A stretch of 44,237 nucleotides of DNA, from positions 1-44,237 of the forward strand of contig JAFUGG010000012.1 in assembly GCA_017469525.1 (NCBI GenBank), read 5' to 3'. The notes beneath the pieces were generated by a model. That model saw only the letters and a program-made list of their open reading frames with translations, was not told the DNA's origin and ran no database searches. Positions 11,001 to 17,646 of the stretch are shown here, one piece after another (position 1 is the first letter of the stretch; each line of letters opens with the position of its first letter). The DNA comes from Bacteroidaceae bacterium. Lineage in GTDB: Bacteria; Bacteroidota; Bacteroidia; Bacteroidales; Bacteroidaceae. Position numbers and translations under genes: made by a program.

Positions 11001-11120
11001 ATAAAGACCCTCTCTGACTCTCCCTTAAAGGGCGAGAATATTTACAATCTCGCAGGCCAGCGTATCAGCAAGATGCAAAAGGGCGTTAACATCGTGAATG
11101 GTAAAAAGATATTGAAGTAA
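8100..11120 (+). CDS. Large secreted protein with a Prevotella-type C-terminal tail
   Basis: An exported protein of 1006 residues with a signal peptide (cleavage near AWA-DTYTP). Residues about 20-240 look like a LamG/jelly-roll lectin-type domain (PYINTGY, LYNFRIYEGDDLV). A galactose-binding-like segment follows (CEYYINGTLVWSR). Later come helical and beta regions and a late domain with AGYATYCSENALDFTG and TFTPITQVPANTGLLL, a module also present in diverged form near the end of the 27.4-31.2 kb protein. The last 25 residues form the tail YNLAGQRISK...NGKKILK. Just before the tail, TLSDSPLKGEN is encoded by a dispersed palindromic repeat (11007-11039). The family is carbohydrate- or surface-related, but no catalytic domain is visible. 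Confidence 0.85.
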   Translation: MKKGLLFLMLSMLTIGAWADTYTPVEYIATTTSMKDGDSNANVPYINTGYVHKANTKIEMECAITAEQENWEALFGTRNGDGNTTNGAFVFFWRTNGSNVGCYNRGDGEKAGSNSIPKDERIKVLANPGSVTIKKVSDNSDVTTISTPEANASVGASHKPIYIFDTNTTGSEGLHPDGSRSYMKLYNFRIYEGDDLVHYYVPVKRDNDNKPGLYDLKTGSFVTSETSKNFDASTTVQTFTTWSTGDAILPSIKYGGSYSAYTWTKDLGHGWADEDYNIIAGTPAEISGKKWYETDYAPSSEWQFGNSVLPNSWSSDMGDIYVRRQFIIANNASLPSTVYMPAPHDDAPCEYYINGTLVWSRTGDELAIGADATEKYGIANGWYEGEVIRLTNEQKALIKTDGTVNVFAFHVHQNWGGRYADGGLYGDAGTAGSPSKQFTDNYPAIDALIALCETENTTNDASFQTAIDNAKAHQNMLQNTTNRFNDLVVARKRHNAEKVVEEFIGTAPADGLECYLYNVGEKKFLCGGNDWGTHASLGFAAHFVTLHQVDGGYKIQTHLPNGTEGTNDFLGENGYVDTTGDTWMFATIDGNYNIKLASDNTRLLGYESPTVNQVSTNCKTTTGATNQWKLVTKAERDALLTDATPDNPIDATYYIDNPGFDQRWSISNWTLSEDMAVNNRGQQKSDFVVSGWNEKDNGNTKENYRIEQVITGLMPGLYEVGVQACYRHGGDSEDDGESYAKLFANNEETIIKGVKAEINKIPQYTTLGTDEKAIEAFQTGLYKNKVRVAVGSDGELTIGVKRDAADFTPYDWLAADNFRLTYLGPTSESVTITSAGYATYCSENALDFTGKDIKAYVGTKTGDKLTFTPITQVPANTGLLLVYEGGKTEDVPVIASASAIAENCLVGVNVETTINSNDYILNKINDGVGFYKAGSFTTLGAHKAYIPAAVGNGVKGFTIDFDDDATGIKTLSDSPLKGENIYNLAGQRISKMQKGVNIVNGKKILK
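11007..11039 (+). repeat. In-frame copy of the SPLKGE palindromic repeat at the body-tail junction
   Basis: The bases CTCTCTGACTCTCCCTTAAA and the following GGGCGAG encode LSDSPLKGE. The lipoate ligase gene on the other strand (24573-24660) contains a near-identical element encoding TLSNSPLKGED; 26 of 30 bases match. The two proteins are unrelated, so this is repeat DNA within coding sequence. Confidence 0.85.
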
Positions 11121-11185
11121 AAACAAAGACCTTAAGGTCTCTAAGGACTTTAGGGACCTTAAGGACTTTAAAACAAGAAACGAAG
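11121..11185 (+). repeat. 65-bp spacer of 9-bp repeats between tail gene and small gene
   Basis: Units of the type CCTTAAGGA/CTTTAGGGA with a 9-bp period fill the gap. The corresponding gap at 27352-27416 has exactly the same length (65 bp). It shares the uninterrupted stretch from CTCTAAGGACTTTAG through GGACCTTAAGGACTTTA, and both end in GAAG-ATG. Confidence 0.85.
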
Positions 11186-11365
11186 ATGAAAAAGACATAT
11201 ATCACACCAGCAATACTGGAAGTTCGCCTGGGCACTGTAAATATCATTTGCGGTTCTGATCTTCATGAGGATGGCGGTAACATAGTAGGAACTGTATATG
11301 ACGATAATGCCTCAGGCGTAGGTCTGACAAAGGAGAGCAAGTCCCTCTGGGACAACGAGTGGTAG
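11186..11365 (+). CDS. 59-residue MKKTY satellite protein
   Basis: A small gene reading MKKTYITPAILEVRLG... to ...SKSLWDNEW and stop. It starts 65 bases after the tail protein on the same strand, and a strong terminator follows. A second member (56 residues, MKKTYQQPEL... to ...SSSLWDDWDE) lies at 27181-27351, after the other tail protein and with the same spacing. Shared features are the MKKTY start, a short hydrophobic patch, a variable Gly/Asp-rich middle and an aromatic-acidic SLWD end. I recall similar tiny genes being frequent in Prevotella. The function is unknown; it could be a small exported or membrane-associated partner. There is no lipobox. Confidence 0.75.
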   Translation: MKKTYITPAILEVRLGTVNIICGSDLHEDGGNIVGTVYDDNASGVGLTKESKSLWDNEW

Positions 11366-11393
11366 GACCCCCGACCCCCTTTAGGGGGAGGAG
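11366..11393. repeat. Second copy of the GACCCC...CTTTAGGGGGAG repeat family
   Basis: GACCCCCGACCCCCTTTAGG followed by GGGAGGAG starts at the base after the stop of the small gene. It is the same G/C palindrome family as at 11007-11039, so the block tail + spacer + small gene is bracketed by two family members. Confidence 0.7.
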
Positions 11394-11415
11394 TGATAAC
11401 GTTTAACGGTTAAAG

Positions 11416-11460
11416 AGCACAGAGGCAGGGAACCATTCCTTGCCTCTGTGCTTTTTCTTT
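11416..11460 (+). terminator. Rho-independent terminator after the tail/small-gene pair
   Basis: Perfect stem AGCACAGAGGCA with TGCCTCTGTGCT around a short loop, followed by TTTTCTTT. The stem is 12 bp or more. Confidence 0.85.
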
Positions 11461-11469
11461 AGGAAAAGT

Positions 11470-11500
11470 TTTGCAGTTTAGGAAAGAATCGCTAACTTTG
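11470..11500 (+). promoter_or_regulatory. Promoter of the mntA-hepT pair
   Basis: TTTG at 11470-11473, a 19-base spacer and TAACTTTG at 11493-11500. It overlaps the first in-frame ATG upstream (11471), which therefore cannot be the translation start. The start is the ATG at 11531. Confidence 0.75.
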
Positions 11501-11530
11501 CAGCAGAAAACGAGGCAAAATGACGTCAAA

Positions 11531-11824
11531 ATGAAAACGAAGGCAGAAATACTGCATTTGCTGAAACTTTATAAACCTACAGCAAAGAGCAAATATGGTC
11601 TGACCCGCATAGGTATCTTCGGTTCTGTGGCACGTGGTGAGCAGACAGAGAGTAGCGATGTGGACGTGTGCTACGATGGACGTGTACCCTCTCTCTTGAC
11701 GATTGACCGCATACAGAACGATTTGGAAGAGATGTTTGATTGCCATGTTGATTTGGTACGAATCCGCAAGGATGTAAACAGCCTGCTGCAACAACGCATA
11801 AAGAAGGAGGGCCTTTATGTATGA
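11531..11824 (+). CDS. MntA-type nucleotidyltransferase antitoxin
   Basis: A minimal nucleotidyltransferase of 97 residues. The signature GS-x10-DxD is complete: GSVARGEQTESSDVDV with Gly31-Ser32, Asp43 and Asp45. In characterised MntA/HepT systems this enzyme is the antitoxin and AMPylates a tyrosine of the HepT toxin. The stop overlaps the start of the HEPN gene by 8 bases, the usual arrangement. I chose the ATG at 11531 because the upstream in-frame ATG lies inside the promoter. That this pair works as a toxin-antitoxin system is inferred from the family. Confidence 0.88.
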   Translation: MKTKAEILHLLKLYKPTAKSKYGLTRIGIFGSVARGEQTESSDVDVCYDGRVPSLLTIDRIQNDLEEMFDCHVDLVRIRKDVNSLLQQRIKKEGLYV

Positions 11825-12188
11825 TTCAGTGATTGCAAGAGACATCTTACAAAAAATCAGCATAGCTGTTGATACGATAACGGAACGCGCATCTGCTGTC
11901 AAGAGTCCTAATGAATTGTTGTGCTCTGCAGGTGGCATGATGCGTTTAGATGCCATCTGCATGAATCTGATAGCTTTAGGTGAGGCAGTAAAAGGTCTTG
12001 ACAAGCAGACACATGGGGAATTGCTTCCTCAATACCCGGAAATGTATTGGAGTGGTGTTATGCGAATGCGTGACAAGATAGCTCACCATTATTTTGAGAT
12101 TGATGTTGATGTCGTTTTTCGTACTATACAAGAGGACATTCCTCAGTTGAAAAAGGTCATCGACAGAATGATTTCTGACTTGAAATAG
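11817..12188 (+). CDS. HepT-type HEPN (DUF86) ribonuclease toxin
   Basis: 123 residues, mostly helical, with the HEPN active-site motif R-x4-H-x-Y as Arg85, His90, Tyr92 in RDKIAHHYFEID. HEPN toxins of this family cut RNA. The tyrosine is the residue that MntA antitoxins AMPylate. The gene overlaps the antitoxin gene by 8 bases and shares its promoter. The motif is intact, so the toxin is probably active. A bidirectional terminator follows at 12222-12259. Confidence 0.88.
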   Translation: MYDSVIARDILQKISIAVDTITERASAVKSPNELLCSAGGMMRLDAICMNLIALGEAVKGLDKQTHGELLPQYPEMYWSGVMRMRDKIAHHYFEIDVDVVFRTIQEDIPQLKKVIDRMISDLK

Positions 12189-12221
12189 TTCCCATGAACA
12201 GCAATAATAGGCAATAATATA

Positions 12222-12259
12222 AAGAAGCCCTCTGCAAGATAACTGCAGGGGGCTTCTTT
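12222..12259. terminator. Bidirectional terminator between hepT and kbl
   Basis: Stem AAGAAGCCC.CTGCA paired with TGCAG.GGGCTTCTT around a short loop, with A-rich and T-rich flanks on each side. It serves the convergent genes hepT (+) and kbl (-). Confidence 0.8.
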
Positions 12260-12274
12260 GTTTGAGTGACGTTC

Positions 12275-13462
12275 TTACTTCAGCACTCCCAATTCTTTAC
12301 CTACTTTTATGAAGGCGGCGATGCACTTGTCGAGGTGCTCACGCTTGTGGCCGGCGGAGAGCTGGACGCGGATGCGGGCCTCGCCCTTCGGCACGACGGG
12401 ATAGTAGAAGCCGGTGACGTAGATGCCTTCTTCCTGCATCTTGGCAGCGAAGACCTGCGAAAGTTTGGCGTCATAAAGCATCACGGCGCAGATGGCGCTC
12501 TGCGTGGGCTTGATGTCGAAGCCTGCTGCCATCATCTTGTCGCGGAAGTAATTGACGTTCTCCACGAGGCGGTCGTGCAGTTCGTTACTTTCCTTGAGCA
12601 TCTTGAACACTTCGAGGGAAGCGCCGATGATGCAGGGAGCCAATGAGTTGGAGAAGAGGTAGGGACGTGAACGCTGACGGAGCAGGTCGATAATCTCCTT
12701 GCGACCTGTGGTGAAGCCGCCCAGTGCGCCGCCAAAGGCTTTGCCCAAGGTGCCGGTATAGATATCGACGCGTCCGTAGGTGTCGGTCAGTTCGCTTACG
12801 CCGTGACCTGTCTTGCCTACGACGCCAGCCGAGTGACTCTCATCGACCATGACGAGTGCGTCGTACTTCTCGGCGAGGTCGCAAATCTTATCCATCGGTG
12901 CGACGTTGCCGTCCATCGAGAAGACGCCGTCGGTCACGATGATGCGGAAGCGTTGGGCCTGTGCCTCTTGCAGGCACTTCTCCAGCTCCTCCATGTTGGC
13001 GTTGGCGTAGCGGTAGCGCTTTGCCTTGCACAGACGCACGCCGTCGATGATGCTGGCATGGTTCAGGGCATCACTGATGATGGCATCCTCCTCTGTAAAG
13101 AGAGGTTCGAAGACACCGCCGTTGGCATCGAAGCAAGCGGCATAGAGGATGGTGTCCTCCGTGTGGAAGTAGTCAGAGATGGCTGCCTCGAGTTGCTTGT
13201 GGATGTCCTGTGTGCCGCAGATGAAGCGGACGCTCGACATACCGAAGCCGCGCTCTGCCATCATCTTCGTAGCACCTTCAATGAGGCGCGGATGGTCGGA
13301 GAGGCCGAGGTAGTTGTTGGCACAGAAGTTCAAGACTTCCTTGCCCTTCACTTGAATGGCAGCCCGCTGTGGGCTTTCGATGAGACGCTCTTCCTTGTAA
13401 AGGCCAGCTTCACGTATCTCAGCGAGCGTCTGGCTGAGATGTTCTTTCATCTTTCCGTACAT
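12275..13462 (-). CDS. kbl: Glycine C-acetyltransferase (2-amino-3-ketobutyrate CoA ligase)
   Basis: A PLP enzyme of the alpha-oxoamine synthase family that cleaves 2-amino-3-ketobutyrate with CoA into glycine and acetyl-CoA, the second step of threonine degradation. At 395 residues it has normal length. The PLP lysine is Lys241 in TGTLGKAFGGALGG; DESHSAG (207-213) supplies the Asp and His that contact the cofactor. The start MYGKMKEHL is the usual one for Bacteroidales homologues. Its partner tdh lies 3 kb away on the other strand, and the glycine cleavage operon that would use the product follows. A GTCGTTTA repeat tract sits directly upstream of the start. Confidence 0.95.
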   Translation of the reverse strand: MYGKMKEHLSQTLAEIREAGLYKEERLIESPQRAAIQVKGKEVLNFCANNYLGLSDHPRLIEGATKMMAERGFGMSSVRFICGTQDIHKQLEAAISDYFHTEDTILYAACFDANGGVFEPLFTEEDAIISDALNHASIIDGVRLCKAKRYRYANANMEELEKCLQEAQAQRFRIIVTDGVFSMDGNVAPMDKICDLAEKYDALVMVDESHSAGVVGKTGHGVSELTDTYGRVDIYTGTLGKAFGGALGGFTTGRKEIIDLLRQRSRPYLFSNSLAPCIIGASLEVFKMLKESNELHDRLVENVNYFRDKMMAAGFDIKPTQSAICAVMLYDAKLSQVFAAKMQEEGIYVTGFYYPVVPKGEARIRVQLSAGHKREHLDKCIAAFIKVGKELGVLK

Positions 13463-13465
13463 AGT

Positions 13466-13517
13466 TTAGTCGTTTAGTTGTTTAGTCGTTTGGTCGTTTA
13501 GTCGTTTAGTCGTTTAG
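13466..13517. repeat. GTCGTTTA 8-bp tandem repeat upstream of kbl
   Basis: About six units of 8 bp (GTCGTTTA, with variants GTTGTTTA and GTCGTTTG) lie between the kbl start codon and its putative -7 element, hence in the 5' leader of kbl. Confidence 0.85.
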
Positions 13518-13551
13518 GTTTTTTCGTTATGACGTGATAACATTTTCCCTG

Positions 13552-13559
13552 CAAAGATA
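13552..13559 (-). promoter_or_regulatory. Putative kbl -7 element
   Basis: CAAAGATA on the plus strand reads TATCTTTG on the minus strand, matching TAnnTTTG. No clear -33 TTTG is found at the usual distance. The leader would be about 85 nt and would contain the 8-bp repeats. Confidence 0.5.
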
Positions 13560-13594
13560 CGAAATAAATCTTAATTGTGATGATGAATTAGGAA

Positions 13595-15697
13595 TTATTT
13601 CAAATGAATGTCGATGGGGACGTTCACTTTGATGCAGAAATTCCTTCCCATGGCCGAGATGCCTTGCCTGTCGAGCAGGGGATTCGTATCGACATACTTC
13701 AGTCGGGAGAGGTGCGGCTGATAGACTTTGTCGAGGAGGTTCTGGCATGAGAAGGTGAGTTCTATGCAGTTGTGGCCGAAGATGTGCAGGTCCGTGCCTG
13801 CGGAGATATTGAAGATGGCATAGCCGGGTGTGGCTGTCTCGGTGTCATCGACGGCATAGAACTTGCTTTGCCTAAGGTTGCATTCCATGCCTGCGCTGAG
13901 GAAGGTGCGCCGCAAATGCTTTCGGACGAGGTCGGGCAGCTCGTAGCGTACGTTGCAGGTCCAGCGAGGGGCAGGCATCATGGGCAGGGACCTGGCATCG
14001 GCCTCCTGATGAAGTTGTACGCCTCGGACATAGCTGAAGGCGTTCTCGATGTGGAGCGGATTGACGGGATGCAGGTCGAGCGACACCTCGCCGCCCATGA
14101 GTCGGGCATCGCCTTGCTGGTACTGATAGGTGCGGAAGCCTTCGGTCCGGTAGGGAAGGCGTGCGAGGAAGATGTAATCGTTTATCCAGTTGCAGAAGAG
14201 CGACGCTTGGAGGCTGACGATGCGGGACGTATAGTCGAGGCCGAAGTCTATTTGTGTGCTCTTCTCCGGACTGAGGTCGGCGTTGCCAAGCTCGTACTGT
14301 ATGCTGCCTTCATGCACGCCGTTCGACGAGAGTTCGCTCACCGTCGGGGCCCGAAAGCCACGTGCCGCGTTGAGTCGCAGGTTGAGTCGGTCGGTCAGGT
14401 TCCACACGGCTCCGAGGCTTCCCGTAGCGCCTGTGAAGTTCCTGGACAGAGCCTCGAAGCGCAACGCATCGTCCTCCATGAGCGACGACGTGCTGAGGTG
14501 TCGGTTGTCGATGCGTGCTCCGCCGGAGAAGTGCCACTTCCGCCATTCCCATTCGGCCGTGGCGAAGAAGCCGAAGTCGAAGAGGTGATGGTCGGGGATG
14601 AGGTATTCTTCGCCCTGATTGATGTTCCTTTGCCACATGCCGCCGATGCCTGTGGAGAGCTTCCAGTCGTGGGGAAGCGAGTGGAGATACCTGATGTCGT
14701 AGTTGACGGTATGCAGTCGCATGGCCAGCTCTGCCTCCTCTTCCTCCTCGAACTCACGGCGATAGTTCTGCTGATAGCCAATGATGGCCTTGAGCGTACC
14801 GTTGCCGAAGTACCAGGCATTGTCGCTGACGGCCTTCGTGTGGAGCACCTTCTGATAGGGCGCGACGATGCCGTAACTACAACCATCTTCATTGACCATT
14901 GACCATTGACCATTGATGATGCCAGGCGTGAAGTTGACGCGCGAGAAGCGAAGCCAGCTGTGTCCCCACGAACGGTTCAGCCCGAGCATGCCCTGGATGT
15001 CGCGTTCCTTGAAGAATGAACCGGGGACGTAGCCGTCGGCGCGGTTCTTGTAGTCGTGCGCATGCTTGTCGAGGAAGTGCCAGTTCCAGAGCCATCCGTC
15101 CACGTTGCCTGCGAAGCCGACGTGATAGTCGTAGAGTCCGTTGTTCGATTGGTATTGTCCGCCGACCTTTACCTGCATCGTGCCTTCCTCCAGAGGACGT
15201 TCCGGATGCAGAATCATCACGCCGGCGATGGCGTCGCTGCCGTACATGAGCGAGGCAGGCCCCTTCAGGACTTCCACGGAATGCACGCCTTGCTCATCGA
15301 CTTCCAGTCCGTGCTCGTCGCCCCATTGCTGTCCTTCCTGCCGGATGCCTTGGTCCACGACGACCACGCGGTTGTAGCCGAGGCCACGGATGACGGGCTT
15401 CGAGATGCCTGCTCCCGTGCTTATCTGCGAGAGGCCGGGCAGGTTGCCGACGGCATCGACGAGGTTCGTGCCCACAGAGGCGTGTAGTTGTTTTGGCGAG
15501 ACTACCATGAAGGGCGAGGCCGCGTCCTTGAGCCGCTGCACACCGGCAATGCCTTGCACAGTCACTTCGCTCAGGATGGCATCCTTCATCGGGTTGATAC
15601 TGTCCTCCAGACAGTCGCTGTGCTGGTGGACTTGGGCTAATATGGTTTGGGAGACGGCCAGGAGGCACGCTCCTATATATATAATAATGTGTCGCAT
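13595..15697 (-). CDS. TonB-dependent outer-membrane receptor, possibly for a metal
   Basis: About 700 residues with signal peptide MRHIIIYIGACLLAVSQTILA. The plug domain (around residues 40-150) has GNLPGLSQISTGAGISKPVIR and RVVVVDQGIRQEGQQWGDEH. A 22-strand barrel follows and ends in ...NVPIDIHLK. The frame is open further upstream, but the extension runs through repeat DNA, so I start at this Met. A DGxRxEGQQWGDEHG plug motif is, as I remember it, typical of Bacteroidetes receptors near metal-handling genes. With the His-rich N-terminus and the Cys/His-rich neighbour upstream, metal uptake is a reasonable but unproven guess. A 7-bp repeat lies in frame in one loop (14890-14917). Confidence 0.88.
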   Translation of the reverse strand: MRHIIIYIGACLLAVSQTILAQVHQHSDCLEDSINPMKDAILSEVTVQGIAGVQRLKDAASPFMVVSPKQLHASVGTNLVDAVGNLPGLSQISTGAGISKPVIRGLGYNRVVVVDQGIRQEGQQWGDEHGLEVDEQGVHSVEVLKGPASLMYGSDAIAGVMILHPERPLEEGTMQVKVGGQYQSNNGLYDYHVGFAGNVDGWLWNWHFLDKHAHDYKNRADGYVPGSFFKERDIQGMLGLNRSWGHSWLRFSRVNFTPGIINGQWSMVNEDGCSYGIVAPYQKVLHTKAVSDNAWYFGNGTLKAIIGYQQNYRREFEEEEEAELAMRLHTVNYDIRYLHSLPHDWKLSTGIGGMWQRNINQGEEYLIPDHHLFDFGFFATAEWEWRKWHFSGGARIDNRHLSTSSLMEDDALRFEALSRNFTGATGSLGAVWNLTDRLNLRLNAARGFRAPTVSELSSNGVHEGSIQYELGNADLSPEKSTQIDFGLDYTSRIVSLQASLFCNWINDYIFLARLPYRTEGFRTYQYQQGDARLMGGEVSLDLHPVNPLHIENAFSYVRGVQLHQEADARSLPMMPAPRWTCNVRYELPDLVRKHLRRTFLSAGMECNLRQSKFYAVDDTETATPGYAIFNISAGTDLHIFGHNCIELTFSCQNLLDKVYQPHLSRLKYVDTNPLLDRQGISAMGRNFCIKVNVPIDIHLK
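14890..14917. repeat. In-frame CATTGAC 7-bp repeat inside the TonB receptor
   Basis: Four tandem units CATTGAC, CATTGAC, CATTGAC, CATTGAT. On the coding strand they encode INGQWSMVNE directly after FTPGI, a position expected to be in a variable extracellular loop. This short-repeat style is otherwise intergenic in this window. Confidence 0.8.
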
Positions 15698-15918
15698 GTT
15701 TCGTGTGTTATGAGAGTTAAAGGAGTTAAGGAAGTTAAAGGAGTTAAAGACAATAGAGAGCCAGGTTATCTCAGGGTGAGAATTTTTCCCATACATGGGA
15801 AAGAGGTTTCTCACACGTGAGAAAACATTTTCTCATGCATGAGACAAGCTTGTCTCACACGTGAGACAAAGCCGCGAACCATGGGGCGTTTTCCCTTAGT
15901 CCGTTTGACATGTTCCCA
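15698..15918. repeat. Gap with GAGTTAAAG repeats and 22-bp-period array B (15775-15884)
   Basis: Bases 15715-15749 are GAGTTAAG/GAGTTAAAG short repeats. From 15775 the period changes to 22: units start at 15775, 15797, 15819, 15841 and 15863. Palindromes include the 16-bp GAGACAAGCTTGTCTC and the 14-bp TCTCATGCATGAGA, so each unit has two dyad centres 11 bases apart. The array lies between the small Cys/His gene and the receptor gene, both on the minus strand, so it would be in their shared transcript. Confidence 0.85.
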
Positions 15919-16257
15919 TTAAGCAGAAGGAGGTCCGCGAAGCCGCACGGAGTGGCAGCTCCTGAGGCACGTGGCCTGGCTGAACCTGGCGTAGCCGACA
16001 AGCCGCTTCGGCAGGAGAAAAAGCATCGCTCCGGCAGCCGTGGCGACGTACGTCAACGTGAGAATCTGGCAGAGCACACATTGGTGCAGGTCGCCCGAGA
16101 ACTGCGAAAGGTGGCCGTGACACTGATGCTGCACGCACTCGTGGCACGTCGCTTCTCTCTCCACACCAGCATCGTGGATGTGGAGCGACGAGAGGAAGAG
16201 CATCGGCAAATACACCGAGAGCAGCAACCAGGCAGAGATATGTCTCTTCGTAATCAC
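15919..16257 (-). CDS. Small Cys/His-rich membrane protein upstream of the TonB receptor
   Basis: About 112 residues from the GTG at 16257. An N-terminal hydrophobic segment (AWLLLSVYLPMLFLSSLHIH) could be a signal or membrane anchor. A Cys/His-rich middle follows (CHECVQHQCHGHL, then LHQCVLCQ), then a second hydrophobic segment (LTLTYVATAAGAMLFLLP). The frame is open to an ATG at 16323, but a promoter at 16269-16299 lies inside that extension, so a GTG start is more likely. The start is uncertain. The Cys/His cluster could bind a metal, in keeping with the receptor downstream. I do not recognise a named family. Confidence 0.65.
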   Translation of the reverse strand: MITKRHISAWLLLSVYLPMLFLSSLHIHDAGVEREATCHECVQHQCHGHLSQFSGDLHQCVLCQILTLTYVATAAGAMLFLLPKRLVGYARFSQATCLRSCHSVRLRGPPSA

Positions 16258-16268
16258 GTTCACAAGTG

Positions 16269-16299
16269 CAAAATTACGAACTATAAAACAAATATCAAA
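16269..16299 (-). promoter_or_regulatory. Promoter of the Cys/His protein-TonB receptor unit
   Basis: On the minus strand: TTTG (16299-16296), a 19-base spacer, TAATTTTG (16276-16269). It points away from the tdh promoter; the two units are divergent. Confidence 0.65.
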
Positions 16300-16339
16300 A
16301 TAATTAAACGCAAAAGAACGCAATGTTATAATTATTTTG

Positions 16340-16347
16340 TAACTTTG
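16340..16347 (+). promoter_or_regulatory. tdh -7 element
   Basis: TAACTTTG, a canonical -7 element 33 bases before the tdh ATG. There is no clear TTTG about 19-20 bases upstream. Confidence 0.6.
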
Positions 16348-16380
16348 TGCTCGCTAAAACTAAACTCAACCCAAGAACAA

Positions 16381-17334
16381 ATGAAGAACATACTTATCAT
16401 CGGCTCGACAGGACAGATTGGTTCTGAGCTGACTATGCACCTTAGAAGTCTCTACGGAAACGAACACGTTGTGGCAGGCTACATCCCCGGAGCAGAACCG
16501 AAGGGCGAACTGCTGGAGAGCGGTCCGTCGGCTGTCTGCGACGTCATCAAGGCCGACACGATTGCTGAGGCTGTGAAGAAGTACAACATAGACACCATCT
16601 ACAACCTTGCAGCCCTGCTGTCGGTAGTTGCAGAGTCGAAGCCCCGTCTGGCATGGCAGATCGGCATCGACGGCCTGTGGAACATCCTGGAGATTGCGCG
16701 CGAGAACAAGTGCGCCGTGTTCACTCCCAGCTCCATCGGCTCGTTCGGACTGGAGACGCCCCACGACATGACGCCCCAGGACACCGTCCAGAGGCCCCGC
16801 ACCATCTATGGTGTGTCGAAGGTGACGACTGAACTGCTCAGCGACTGGTACTTCCACAAGTACGGCGTCGACACGCGTTCTGTCCGCTTCCCCGGCATCA
16901 TCTCCTACGTCACGCCTCCCGGCGGCGGCACCACCGACTATGCTGTCGACATCTATTACTATGCTGTGCGTGGCGAACGCTTCACCTGCCCCATCAAGGC
17001 CGGCACACGTATGGACATGATGTATATGCCCGATGCCCTGCACGCAGCACAGATGCTGATGGAGGCCGACCCGAGCCGACTCGTCCATCGCAACGGTTTC
17101 AACATCGCAGCCATGAGCTTCGACCCCGAAACCATCTATGCTGCCATCAAGAAGCACAAGCCCGAGTTCGAGATGGTCTATGACGTCGATCCCCTCAAGC
17201 AGTCGATTGCCGAGTCGTGGCCCGACATGATGGACGACTCCTGCGCCCGCCGCGAATGGGACTGGGAACACAAGTTCGGACTCGACGAGATGACCAAGGA
17301 CATGCTCGCAAAGCTGAAAGAGAAGCTGCTGTAA
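16381..17334 (+). CDS. tdh: L-threonine 3-dehydrogenase, short-chain (epimerase-like) type
   Basis: Oxidises L-threonine to 2-amino-3-ketobutyrate with NAD. This is the UDP-galactose-epimerase-like SDR form, not the zinc alcohol dehydrogenase form. The 317 residues begin MKNILIIGSTGQIGSEL with GxxGxxG at 8-14. The catalytic pair is Tyr143 and Lys147 in YGVSK; Ser118 in TPSSIGSFG is the third member. The substrate region includes RFPGIISYVTPPGGGTTDY, which is characteristic of this subfamily. I take the ATG at 16381; the open frame before it covers the divergent promoter region and the opposite-strand gene. With kbl it forms the two-step threonine-to-glycine route. Confidence 0.94.
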   Translation: MKNILIIGSTGQIGSELTMHLRSLYGNEHVVAGYIPGAEPKGELLESGPSAVCDVIKADTIAEAVKKYNIDTIYNLAALLSVVAESKPRLAWQIGIDGLWNILEIARENKCAVFTPSSIGSFGLETPHDMTPQDTVQRPRTIYGVSKVTTELLSDWYFHKYGVDTRSVRFPGIISYVTPPGGGTTDYAVDIYYYAVRGERFTCPIKAGTRMDMMYMPDALHAAQMLMEADPSRLVHRNGFNIAAMSFDPETIYAAIKKHKPEFEMVYDVDPLKQSIAESWPDMMDDSCARREWDWEHKFGLDEMTKDMLAKLKEKLL

Positions 17335-17364
17335 GGAACCATAGCGTAAACGTTTTATTGGTTG

Positions 17365-17397
17365 AGAGTCCGATGCAATGCGTCGGGCTCTTTTTGT
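17365..17397 (+). terminator. tdh terminator
   Basis: GAGTCCGA-TGCAATGCG-TCGGGCTC hairpin followed by TTTTTG, 31 bases after the tdh stop. Confidence 0.8.
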
Positions 17398-17457
17398 TTA
17401 CCTGTCCTTTTGCCCTGTTTCTCGTGACTATGGACCAGAATTCTCGTGTCCATTCCA

Positions 17458-17523
17458 TTGCATCTACATGTAGATGCAATTGCACGTACATGTAGATGCA
17501 ATTGCACATACATGTACATGCAA
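17458..17523. repeat. 22-bp palindrome array C (TTGCAT family), three units
   Basis: Units at 17458, 17480 and 17502. The first is a perfect 22-bp palindrome made of TTGCATCTACA and its reverse complement. The others differ in a few bases (TTGCACGTACA, TTGCACATACA half-sites). Each junction is itself the palindrome GCAATTGC. The same family occurs at 24896 and 36869. It lies between the convergent genes tdh and lpdA. Confidence 0.93.
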
Positions 17524-17569
17524 CGAATTTGCCTCGTTATGTTGGCTGTCGCGACAGGTCGGACAAAGA

Positions 17570-17612
17570 AAATCCGCGTGCCTCGATGGGTATCGTAGCA
17601 CGCGGATTGTGT
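17570..17612 (-). terminator. lpdA / glycine cleavage operon terminator
   Basis: AATCCGCGTGC ... GCACGCGGATT perfect 11-bp stem around a loop of about 18 bases. It lies about 35 bases beyond the lpdA stop on the minus strand, with T-rich sequence after it (TTTCTTTG). Confidence 0.65.
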
Positions 17613-17646
17613 TGATGCTCGCAGGAGCGATGGGTGAGACGGGCCG

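Noticed and set aside
11007..11039. SPLKGE as a conserved protein motif shared by two proteins
   Set aside because: The shared peptide follows from a shared palindromic DNA repeat that also occurs outside genes. The proteins are otherwise unrelated.
15910..16380. Upstream in-frame extension of tdh
   Set aside because: It crosses the opposite-strand Cys/His gene and two promoters. The conserved SDR N-terminus begins at 16381.
17458..17523. Possible CRISPR array (short regular repeats)
   Set aside because: The 22-bp units abut each other with no spacers, are palindromic, and no cas gene is present. The same holds for the other six arrays.
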